This document shows, one piece after another, positions 1-5,904 of a stretch of 6,242 nucleotides of DNA. This stretch comes from JAUXIQ01 sp030620925 [NCBI: Nitrospinota bacterium] (GTDB taxonomy: Bacteria > JAUXIQ01). The notes beneath the pieces were generated by a model that saw only the letters and a program-made list of their open reading frames with translations, did no database searches and was not told where the DNA came from. The translations under genes and the position numbers were made by a program. Location: contig JAUXIQ010000126.1 of assembly GCA_030620925.1 (NCBI GenBank), positions 1 through 6,242 on the forward strand, written 5' to 3'. How positions within the stretch are numbered: the first letter of the stretch is position 1; the number at the start of each line of letters is the position of its first letter.

Positions 1-45
1 ATCCTCTCCAATCCCGAAATTCGGGCCCTTTACCTCGGCGGATAA
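1..45 (+). CDS. livF: C-terminal end of a branched-chain amino acid ABC transporter ATP-binding protein (LivF-like), 5'-truncated by the window
   Basis: Frame 1 reads ILSNPEIRALYLGG and then TAA at 43-45. This matches the characteristic tail of Liv-type ATPases; from memory, E. coli LivF ends in an (A)NEAVRSAYLGG-like sequence, while LivG ends in a similar AYLGE form, so LivF is the better guess. The protein would be the cytoplasmic nucleotide-binding subunit that powers import through the LivH/LivM permeases encoded just downstream on the same strand. Only 14 codons are visible, so no Walker or signature motifs can be checked. Having the ATPase upstream of the permeases differs from the E. 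coli livKHMGF order, but such orders are common. The identification rests on the tail motif together with the neighbouring permease genes. Confidence 0.75.
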   Translation: MLSNPEIRALYLGG

Positions 46-115
46 ACCAAAAACCCTTATCATGTTTGGTAGAAAGTATTACTTAGTGGGAGCGCCTTCC
101 AAGATAAAGAAAATC

Positions 116-137
116 GGGGCACGGCAAGCAGTGCCCC
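116..137. repeat. Palindromic intergenic element (GGGGCAC / GTGCCCC hairpin)
   Basis: A perfect 7-bp inverted repeat, GGGGCAC at 116-122 and GTGCCCC at 131-137, has an 8-base spacer and is followed by TAC and a run of A. On the minus strand the hairpin is followed by GATTTTCTTT, so it could act weakly as a terminator in that direction. No minus-strand gene enters from the right here, however. It looks like one of the short dispersed palindromes seen between genes in many environmental genomes. There is only one copy in this window. Confidence 0.5.
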
Positions 138-170
138 TACAAAAAATTGTCTATTAGAGCGGCTGTCATC

Positions 171-193
171 TCCTCCCCCGTGAGGGGGGAGGA
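171..193. repeat. Perfect 9-bp inverted repeat, TCCTCCCCC / GGGGGAGGA
   Basis: TCCTCCCCC at 171-179 pairs perfectly with GGGGGAGGA at 185-193 around a 5-base GTGAG loop, giving a very stable GC-rich hairpin. Only three T residues follow (TTTAAGG), so it is not a standard intrinsic terminator, although it could slow or end transcription leaving the ATPase gene. It lies between two other palindromic elements in the livF-livH gap, which suggests this gap collects intergenic repeats. Confidence 0.55.
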
Positions 194-236
194 TTTAAGG
201 TGGGGGTGATCAGAATATTTGAGACACCCTCTCTCA

Positions 237-283
237 ATCCCTCCAGCGGAATGCCCCGCGGCAGGCGGGATCAAGGGAGGGAT
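237..283. repeat. Dispersed palindromic repeat, copy A
   Basis: The outer arms ATCCCTCC (237-244) and GGAGGGAT (276-283) are perfectly complementary. An inner stem pairs CCCGC (255-259) with GCGGG (265-269). Bases 242-282 match 2555-2595 at 37 of 41 positions in the same orientation with no gap. This is therefore a repeat family with at least two members in the window, not a chance hairpin. It may be a non-coding REP-like or MITE-like unit. It lies about 90 bases upstream of the livH start. Confidence 0.8.
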
Positions 284-369
284 AATAAAAGGTGAACAGC
301 CTGATTTATTGATTGAATCGATGTTCTTGTATTCTAATTGACATTTTCGGTTCAGTAAGGTTCAGGGCA

Positions 370-1236
370 ATGGCGCAACTGCTGGTAAAAGGTAGAGTTC
401 TGGGCAGTATAATAGTCCTGGGGGCCATAGGGCTCTCCCTGGTCTACGGCATCCTGAAATTCGCCAACTTCTCCCACGGCGACCTGATAGCCCTGGGGGC
501 TTATCTGGCCTTCTTCTTTAAGTTCGCTCTGGGGCTGCCACTGCTGCCCGCCGCCGCGGCGGCGGTGGCTGCCACGGCGGCGGCCGCTCTGCTCATAGAC
601 AAAATTCTTTATCGCCCCCTGAGGCGCACGAGAAGCCCGGTAATACTTCTCATATCCTCCGTGGGCGTGGCGCTCATCCTGAGGAACCTCATCCGCCTGT
701 TCTGGGGTCCGCAGATACGCTACTACAGCCGAGAGATACAGATAGCGCTGACGCTTCCGGGCGGCGTAAAGATAAAGCCGGACCAGATATTGATACTGGC
801 GGTGGCCGCGGCGCTGGTAGTGGGCGTGCATCTGTTCCTCACCAGGACTCGTACCGGTGTGGCCATGCGCGCCGCCTCGGATAACCTGGAGCTGGCCCTG
901 GTTACCGGCATAGACATAAACAGAGTGGTGCTGTGGACCTGGCTTATGGGTGTATCCCTGGCCGCGGTGGGCGGCGTGCTGCTGGGAATCGACGTGCAGC
1001 TCCGGCCGGTCATGGGCTGGAACCTGCTCCTGCCCATCTTCGCCGCCACCATCCTGGGGGGTATCGGCAGCCCTTACGGCGCCATGGCCGGGGGCATGAT
1101 AATGGGTATTGCTCAGGAGCTCTCCACGGCTTTCCTATCCACTGCGTATAAACCGGCCTTCGCTTTTCTCATAATGCTGGTGGTGCTCCTGTTCAGGCCT
1201 TCGGGCATTTTCGGGGTGAGCAGCAAATGGAACTGA
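370..1236 (+). CDS. livH: Branched-chain amino acid ABC transporter permease, LivH family
   Basis: This is an inner-membrane permease of the Liv/HAAT importer family (leucine, isoleucine, valine or related amino acids, amides or urea; the substrate cannot be fixed from a permease alone). The 288 residues are of normal length and almost entirely hydrophobic helices. Family landmarks are the LVYGILKFANFSHGDLIALG block (residues 24-43), RTRTGVAMRAASDN (159-172, the cytoplasmic loop that contacts the ATPase), the ATILGGIGSPYGAMAGG block (226-242) and the terminal LLFRPSGIFG (273-282). I chose ATG 370 over an in-frame TTG at 313 because family homology begins just after it, an AGTAAGG/CAGGG ribosome binding region precedes it, and the extra 19 residues look unlike a transporter N-terminus. 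Its end overlaps livM by 10 bases. An unusual Ala-rich helix (61-73) is encoded by a GC palindrome. Confidence 0.93.
   Translation: MAQLLVKGRVLGSIIVLGAIGLSLVYGILKFANFSHGDLIALGAYLAFFFKFALGLPLLPAAAAAVAATAAAALLIDKILYRPLRRTRSPVILLISSVGVALILRNLIRLFWGPQIRYYSREIQIALTLPGGVKIKPDQILILAVAAALVVGVHLFLTRTRTGVAMRAASDNLELALVTGIDINRVVLWTWLMGVSLAAVGGVLLGIDVQLRPVMGWNLLLPIFAATILGGIGSPYGAMAGGMIMGIAQELSTAFLSTAYKPAFAFLIMLVVLLFRPSGIFGVSSKWN
548..565. repeat. 18-bp perfect GCC/GGC palindrome inside livH
   Basis: Nine bases (CCGCCGCCG) are followed directly by their reverse complement, giving an 18-bp perfect palindrome. It encodes the start of the Ala-rich stretch (residues 61-73) in the second or third membrane helix of the LivH-like protein. 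It is most simply explained by GC-biased choice of alanine codons (GCC then GCG) and not by a regulatory role. Confidence 0.6.
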
Positions 1237-2171
1237 CGGGGATACTGGCTTACACGACATTCTTCGCCATAACCGCGGGTATCTACGCCCTCCTCTGTCT
1301 GGGGCTCAACGTGCAGTGGGGGAACACCGGCCTGTTCAATATCGGTGTCGCCGGCTTTTTCGCAATCGGGGCCTATACCTCGGCCATCCTCACCAAAATT
1401 CCAGCGGCTGAGCATCTGGGCGGCCTGGGGATGCCATTTCTGCTGGGTTTGGCGGGTGCGGGGGCCGTATCCGGGTTCATAGCCTTTCTGCTGGCGTTCC
1501 CCACCCTGCGCCTCAAGGAGGACTACCTGGCCATCGCCACCATAGGCATCGCCGAGTCCATCCGCCTGGTGTTCAACAACGAAGACTGGCTCTCCAACGG
1601 CACCCGGGGCATACGGGCCATCCCCCAGCCCCTGCACGAAGCCATCGGCTTCGACTACAACTACTTTTACCTGGTGGTGGTCTTCCTGACGGTGTTGCTG
1701 GTATATCTCGCCCTGGAACGCGCCCTCAAATCACCATGGGGCAGAGTGCTCAGGGCCATCCGGGAGGACGAGGTGGTGGCCGCCGCCGCCGGCAAGAACG
1801 TTTTCAATTTCAAGATGCAGTCACTGGTACTGGGGTCGGTCATCATGGGTATGGCCGGCGCCCTCTACGCTCATCAGATAAAGTTCATAAGCCCCGAAGC
1901 CTTCGAACCCTGGCAGGCAACCTTCATCGTGTGGGTGATGCTCATCGTCGGCGGAAGCGGAAACAACCGGGGCGCCGTCCTGGGCGCATTCGTGGTGTGG
2001 GGCGTGTGGACGGGTACTGAGTTCATCACAGATCTCTTACCCGCCGCACTGCAGGCGCGGGCGGGCGCCCTGAGGGTCATAATAATCGGGGTGCTCCTGG
2101 AAGTGATACTGCTGTGGCGGCCTGGGGGCATACTCGGCCGGCGCGCATCACCCGGGCAAGAAAACGAATAA
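1227..2171 (+). CDS. livM: Branched-chain amino acid ABC transporter permease, LivM family
   Basis: This is the second inner-membrane permease of the same importer and should form a heterodimer with the LivH-like subunit. It has 314 residues, typical of the shorter LivM forms without the extra N-terminal helices of the E. coli protein. Landmarks are LGLNVQWGNTGLFNIGVAGF (residues 25-44), LRLKEDYLAIATIGIAE (94-110), TRGIRAIPQP (126-135), the coupling-loop motif SPWGRVLRAIREDE (169-182) with AAGKN (187-191), then PEAFEPWQATFIVWVMLIVGG (223-243) and GNNRGAVLGA (245-254). It ends with LLWRPGGILGRR (295-306). ATG 1227 sits inside the last codons of livH, and GGGGTGAG at 1213-1220 is its ribosome binding site, so translation is probably coupled. 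No binding protein gene follows it, so that subunit must be encoded elsewhere. Confidence 0.94.
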   Translation: MELTGILAYTTFFAITAGIYALLCLGLNVQWGNTGLFNIGVAGFFAIGAYTSAILTKIPAAEHLGGLGMPFLLGLAGAGAVSGFIAFLLAFPTLRLKEDYLAIATIGIAESIRLVFNNEDWLSNGTRGIRAIPQPLHEAIGFDYNYFYLVVVFLTVLLVYLALERALKSPWGRVLRAIREDEVVAAAAGKNVFNFKMQSLVLGSVIMGMAGALYAHQIKFISPEAFEPWQATFIVWVMLIVGGSGNNRGAVLGAFVVWGVWTGTEFITDLLPAALQARAGALRVIIIGVLLEVILLWRPGGILGRRASPGQENE

Positions 2172-2179
2172 AATGCTTT

Positions 2180-2223
2180 ACCGCTGAGAAATCAGCAGTC
2201 TTTTTCAATTGCAAAGCGGTTTT
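2180..2223 (+). terminator. Mutually exclusive hairpins after livM, possible intrinsic terminator
   Basis: GCTGA (2183-2187) pairs with TCAGC (2192-2196) across a GAAA tetraloop, and five T residues follow at 2201-2205. Alternatively ACCGCT (2180-2185) pairs with AGCGGT (2215-2220), followed by a T-run that ends at 2223. Both stems use bases 2183-2185, so they cannot form together. The first resembles a short intrinsic terminator for the liv operon. The stems are only 5-6 bp, so efficiency is uncertain. Confidence 0.4.
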
Positions 2224-2235
2224 ATGGAGTATAAT
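2209..2235 (+). promoter_or_regulatory. Possible promoter for the hicB-like gene
   Basis: A perfect TATAAT lies at 2230-2235, and TTGCAA at 2209-2214 could serve as a -35 box. The spacer is 15 bases, shorter than the ideal 17. Transcription would begin near 2242, leaving a leader of about 48 bases before the chosen hicB start. The -35 box lies within the alternative hairpin after livM, which would place terminator and promoter back to back. Confidence 0.35.
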
Positions 2236-2277
2236 TTTAAGATAGCGCTATCTATTCCAAGCGTTTTTCTTGAATGT

Positions 2278-2283
2278 AAGGAG
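2278..2283 (+). promoter_or_regulatory. Ribosome binding site that fixes the hicB-like start
   Basis: AAGGAG lies 6 bases before ATG 2290, the best Shine-Dalgarno match in this region. It favours this start over the in-frame upstream TTG 2209 and ATG 2224. The ATG at 2224 has no such site and overlaps the putative -10 box. Confidence 0.7.
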
Positions 2284-2289
2284 CCCGTA

Positions 2290-2496
2290 ATGGAAGGCAC
2301 ATTTACTGCCGTGTTTCAAAAGGTCGACGATTGGTACGTAGGGTACGTGGAAGAACTGCCGGGCGCAAATACTCAGGGGAAAACCCTTGAAGAGGCACGT
2401 GAGAATCTCCATGAAGCGATACAGCTGGTTATAAAATCCAACAGAGAATTAACTGAGAAAGAATTGTCCGGCAAAGATATTATTCGCACGGAGTGA
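2290..2496 (+). CDS. HicB-family (UPF0150-type) small protein, apparently without a HicA partner
   Basis: The 68-residue protein has the HicB-like partial RNase H fold pattern: a first strand FTAVFQKVDDWYVGYVEELPG (residues 5-25), the NTQGKTLEEARENLHEAI turn and helix (27-44), and a short charged tail. HicB antitoxins normally bind and neutralise HicA, an mRNA-cleaving toxin, and many also carry a C-terminal DNA-binding domain. This one ends soon after the fold and shows no ribbon-helix-helix or HTH segment. No HicA-like frame is visible: the 118 bases upstream are too short, and the 196 bases downstream lack a HicA pattern in any frame I read. It is therefore probably one of the many solitary HicB-like proteins. 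The gene is AT-richer than the liv genes, which hints at a separate origin. Confidence 0.85.
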   Translation: MEGTFTAVFQKVDDWYVGYVEELPGANTQGKTLEEARENLHEAIQLVIKSNRELTEKELSGKDIIRTE

Positions 2497-2550
2497 AGAA
2501 TCTCGCCTACCCGTGCAAATCCTGCGTTCTTTTATCAACCTCTCCTTCAT

Positions 2551-2595
2551 CCCCTCCAGCGGAACGCCCCGCGGAAGGCGGGGTCGAGGGAGGGA
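2551..2595. repeat. Dispersed palindromic repeat, copy B
   Basis: Bases 2555-2595 match copy A (242-282) at 37 of 41 positions in the same orientation. The outer arms CCCTCC (2552-2557) and GGAGGG (2589-2594) pair. The inner stem CCCCGC (2567-2572) with GCGGGG (2578-2583) is perfect here, whereas copy A has one mismatch in it. The repeat sits in the convergent gap between the hicB-like gene and the large minus-strand gene, where it might help end transcription from either side. Confidence 0.8.
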
Positions 2596-2692
2596 GACTC
2601 TAGTAACCTGTGAAATCCTGAATCGTTATGGGGCACACAAAATTGCGGACAACATAAGCTGTTAATAGGCGCGCGACCGCCCTCGAACGGGG

Positions 2693-5632
2693 CTAGAGGC
2701 CCAGGAGGATGCCCACCGCCCTGAAGGCATCACGCAGTGTCACCTCGTTGTTTTCATCCAGGTCCTGAGTGCAGCGCTGTTCCTCGGTCTGGGGCTGTGG
2801 ATCGAGGTGGAAGCCTATACGAAACAGGTCGATGATGTCCGCTATTTCCACGGAGCCGTCCCCATCGGCGTCTCCCTTCAGACACTGAAAAATCTCCACC
2901 GTTGACGCCACGGAGGGATCGCTGGCTAAGGAAGCGGTGATGGTTTCCCCTGCCCCCGCCCCCAGGCGAAAGAGGCTCCGGTCGGTAAAGGCGCCGACGG
3001 AGGCTTGATTCTCAGGGGTCTCCGCCGTGCGGTAGATGCCTGTCCCCCCTCCAGTTTCGTTGAGGTGCAGATATATTCCCCGGGAGTCCGTGTTGCTGCT
3101 TTTTATATGGACCAGGACCGAATTAACAGCCGGGTCGCCGCCCGTTCCTTCGAGCTGAACGTAGAGCATGGAATCGGCGGCTAAGGAGGAGACGGCGGCC
3201 TCGTAGGCGGAGTCTTTGAACGAAATGGCCGATGGAGAGAACGACCGATCCAACGGGAAAGACATCTTGGGGACGATATTAACCGTTCCCTTCCGGGTTC
3301 CTGCGTCGGCTTTATTGCCTTTGAAAAAGTTATGGGGGGCGTTAACCTGGTTTTTGAATGCGTATATACCCCATCCGGCAGGATGGTTCAAAAAATTGTT
3401 CCCGACAATTATCGGGTTCAGCTTGCCCACCCTGTCTTGCATGGACAGGCCGATTTTGTCGTTACCTTCGAAGCTGTTGCCGATGATCCTGGGAACGGCG
3501 CTGTTACCGCAAACCACGCCCCAATCATTATCGGTAATGAGGTTGCCGGTTATCCGCGGCCTGGAGTTCTCCCAGCAGGAGACGCCGGTGAGGTTTCCGG
3601 TGAAGGTGTTTCCTTTAATTAACGGGGAAGAGTCGCCGAAAGATGTAACCCCGGTCTCGGAAAAGTTTCTGAAAGTCGATGCCGAAAGGGTGGGTGAGGC
3701 CGATGATAAGGTAATACCCCTGGTGCCGTTTTCCAGGACCGCATGAGATATTACCGACCGGTCGTCCGCATCTTCCGCAAACCGGATGGAGCCCCACTCT
3801 CCGGGGACCGCTCTTCCAGCGGAAGTGATGAGCACGGGATTTTTCTCGCCGCCCTGAATTTTCAGCAACCCTGAAACGATAATGTTCACCTGATCCGAAT
3901 CGGCTGCCTTCTTAAACCTCACCACAGCCCCTTCGGTGATGGTCAACGAGAGGTGGTTCTCTATGAAGAGGTCGCTGGTTATATAGTAGGGGTTCCCCGC
4001 AGCATCCCACACCGTATGACCGTCCAGTATAACCGCCGCGTTGGTGCCCCAGGGGTTGTCGATTACCGTGGGGTTGAACTGCAAGGGGGTGTAGCCGCTG
4101 TCGCTCTCGTTTTTCACGGTGAGCCTGTGTATTTCGCCGGTGACTATGGGGGCGGCAAAGCGCAGCCGGACGGTAACACCGTCCTTCAGCCGCGTTGCCG
4201 CAGCGGGGTGCACCGGTTTGCCGTGCCTGATGGAAGACAACGTGTAATTGTCGGCTGCCGGGGCGGCGTTAACCGGCCTGTTGTATTCAACGTCCAGAGT
4301 CTTGTAATCCACCAGTAAAACGGACTTTACGTGGAACCCCAGAGACAGGTTGAAGGTCATCCTTTCGCCGGGAGGGGAGATGTCCGCCACCGAAACGCCA
4401 GTGGCCTCTCCGGCGTCGTTGTTGCTGTCCACCAGAGCGCTGTCGGCGAAAGAACCGCCCTCGGAGAAAGGGTCTCCGGCGTCGCCTCTGTTGTGGGCAA
4501 TGTCCAGGTCTACGAAACCGTCGGCGGCCTCCAGGTCTATATACTTGTGTCCTTCGTCGGTGTTGACTTCATTACAGACCCACCTGTTGTTCTTGCAGCC
4601 GGAATCGACGATGGTCTGCAGCCGCCCCACCTCTTCGTCGACGTGCCAGATGAGCAGTCCCTCGCCGGGCAGTGACCGGTCCCATGAGGTCTGGCGTCGG
4701 TATTCCAGCAGGAAGTATTCCGCCGAATCGGGATAGCCGCGGGCTTTCACCTTGACCACCTGGTTCCCCTCCGAGGCGGGAGGAAGCTGGAAGCCGATCC
4801 GATCCGAAGACTGGAGGGTCACCGAAGCCCAGCCCAGAAATATTTTCGACCAGGCAGTGGGTTCGGCTGGCATGGCTCCGTTGCCGCCCCAGCATCCGCT
4901 GCCCATGAGGCCCCAGCCGCCGATGCCGGATGAGGAGCCGTCCACATCGTAGAGGTCGGGCAGGCCCAGCTCGTGACCGATCTGATGTGCTATTACCCCC
5001 ACGATGCCGCTCCCCGCAGCTTTTTCCTTTTCGGGAACCACCATGCCTCCCAGCACCTCAACGCCATCCACCTTTATGGTGGGAAAACCCACCCGCTGCG
5101 ACCAGATTTCCGGTCCGTCGCCTTTCCCAAGGGATTCCTCACCCACACCGGCGTGGATAATCATCAACGCGTCGAATTTAGAGAAGTCGATGCTTCTATC
5201 CGCGGCCCGCACGGCATCCATGACCAACGCCCGGGCTCCGCCGCGTTTCTCATCCCCGTAATGGCTCAGTGGCCGGTTCATGGTGTAGGCGCCGTCGGAG
5301 ACTGTGAAGTTCAGTTTGAGCATCCCCTCGGAAACGTCCCGGTAATAGTCCGTCACGGTGTTCAAGACGGACTTAAAGAAGGATTTGGTGCTGCCGGTTT
5401 CAAAGGAGACGTCAGAGAACTGCACGCCGAGGACGATGACGTTCAGTTTTCCACTACTGCCTCTTCCCGCAGAGGCGCCGGGGGGCGGCCCGGGCTTACG
5501 GATGGAGCGGCCGCCTGCGACGGAATGCTCACCGGTGGGCCCCCCTGCCCAGGGCGCGGGAGGTACCCCCCACGAGAGGCCGGGGAGCAGGATCGCAAGC
5601 AGAACAGCCACCACCAGACCCGCCGATCGCAT
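2693..5632 (-). CDS. Secreted M6-family metalloprotease-like protein with beta-helix and C-terminal dockerin-like domain
   Basis: This is a 979-residue exported modular protein. A signal peptide (about 1-22: MRS, then a long Leu/Val/Ala core ending LSWG) precedes a Pro/Gly-rich linker. The M6-like protease domain (about 62-430) has VIVLGVQFSD, the YYRDVSEGMLKL block, the zinc site H216-Q-I-G-H220-ELGLP-D226 with LYD, and a Met-turn GLMGSG (M243). It also carries the family segment GDAGDPFSEGG (383-393). The usual catalytic Glu is Gln217, so peptidase activity is doubtful. An Ig-like segment (about 434-507) follows. Next come parallel beta-helix coils of about 22 residues (about 555-775; repeat prolines at 647, 670, 692, 714, 740) and a beta domain (about 795-914). 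At the C-terminus are two EF-hand loops, DADGDGSVEIAD (921-932) and DLDENNEVTLRD (957-968), as in dockerins. ATG 5632 follows an AGGAG site (plus-strand 5639-5643). The gene is convergent with the liv/hicB genes and alone in its transcription unit here. Confidence 0.9.
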   Translation of the reverse strand: MRSAGLVVAVLLAILLPGLSWGVPPAPWAGGPTGEHSVAGGRSIRKPGPPPGASAGRGSSGKLNVIVLGVQFSDVSFETGSTKSFFKSVLNTVTDYYRDVSEGMLKLNFTVSDGAYTMNRPLSHYGDEKRGGARALVMDAVRAADRSIDFSKFDALMIIHAGVGEESLGKGDGPEIWSQRVGFPTIKVDGVEVLGGMVVPEKEKAAGSGIVGVIAHQIGHELGLPDLYDVDGSSSGIGGWGLMGSGCWGGNGAMPAEPTAWSKIFLGWASVTLQSSDRIGFQLPPASEGNQVVKVKARGYPDSAEYFLLEYRRQTSWDRSLPGEGLLIWHVDEEVGRLQTIVDSGCKNNRWVCNEVNTDEGHKYIDLEAADGFVDLDIAHNRGDAGDPFSEGGSFADSALVDSNNDAGEATGVSVADISPPGERMTFNLSLGFHVKSVLLVDYKTLDVEYNRPVNAAPAADNYTLSSIRHGKPVHPAAATRLKDGVTVRLRFAAPIVTGEIHRLTVKNESDSGYTPLQFNPTVIDNPWGTNAAVILDGHTVWDAAGNPYYITSDLFIENHLSLTITEGAVVRFKKAADSDQVNIIVSGLLKIQGGEKNPVLITSAGRAVPGEWGSIRFAEDADDRSVISHAVLENGTRGITLSSASPTLSASTFRNFSETGVTSFGDSSPLIKGNTFTGNLTGVSCWENSRPRITGNLITDNDWGVVCGNSAVPRIIGNSFEGNDKIGLSMQDRVGKLNPIIVGNNFLNHPAGWGIYAFKNQVNAPHNFFKGNKADAGTRKGTVNIVPKMSFPLDRSFSPSAISFKDSAYEAAVSSLAADSMLYVQLEGTGGDPAVNSVLVHIKSSNTDSRGIYLHLNETGGGTGIYRTAETPENQASVGAFTDRSLFRLGAGAGETITASLASDPSVASTVEIFQCLKGDADGDGSVEIADIIDLFRIGFHLDPQPQTEEQRCTQDLDENNEVTLRDAFRAVGILLGL

Positions 5633-5638
5633 AAGTTT

Positions 5639-5643
5639 CTCCT
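5639..5643 (-). promoter_or_regulatory. Ribosome binding site of the M6-like protease gene
   Basis: On the minus strand AGGAG lies 6 bases before ATG 5632. It supports the chosen start, which is immediately followed by a standard signal peptide. Confidence 0.75.
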
Positions 5644-5904
5644 ACGGACGTAACAGTGCGAGGAGTTAAATCAACATTTTACATGATTAGAAAAAAATAG
5701 GTTTTGAAATTGACGGGCCATTCTACCATTAAATCCATCTGGTGGGAAATCCTTTTGAAGACCTATGATTATAAGGGGAGTTGGAGCTTAATCATCGCCA
5801 CAGTCGTATTTTATCAAGCAGAAACTACTCATGGGGCGAAGCGGAATATCGGTGTGCGGGTAATTATAGAAAAATGTTATGCATCATGTTAGGGTTCTAA
5901 GAAA
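5644..5904. other. AT-rich intergenic stretch with no supported gene
   Basis: This is the upstream region of the minus-strand protease gene and must hold its promoter. Candidate -10 boxes on the minus strand are TAAAAT (plus 5677-5682) and TATAAT (plus 5768-5773), but neither has a convincing -35 partner. A plus-strand frame from TTG 5704 to 5892 (62 residues) has no ribosome binding site and no recognisable domain, so I do not call it. Composition is clearly more AT-rich than the flanking genes. Confidence 0.5.

Noticed and set aside
62-157. 31-codon frame from ATG 62
   Set aside because: It has no ribosome binding site and runs through a palindromic repeat.
338-343. Perfect TTGACA just before livH as a -35 box
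   Set aside because: The -10 position 17 bases downstream reads TTCAGG, not a -10 box, and a start from it would fall at or inside the gene start.
352-831. Minus-strand frame opposite livH (159 codons)
   Set aside because: It lies fully within livH, is rich in Arg, Gln and Tyr as expected of a GC-rich antisense frame, and resembles no family.
2497-2692. A HicA toxin gene downstream of the hicB-like gene
   Set aside because: The only faint hint is a GAHKI stretch near 2630-2645, which lacks the GSHHxF context and any full-length frame.
3216-4736. Several plus-strand frames of 96-176 codons opposite the protease-like gene
   Set aside because: They overlap one another and a gene with clear domains along its whole length, and none has a recognisable motif or good ribosome binding site.
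5704-5892. Plus-strand frame of 62 codons starting at TTG
   Set aside because: There is no ribosome binding site, no domain and AT-rich composition; it is probably a chance frame.
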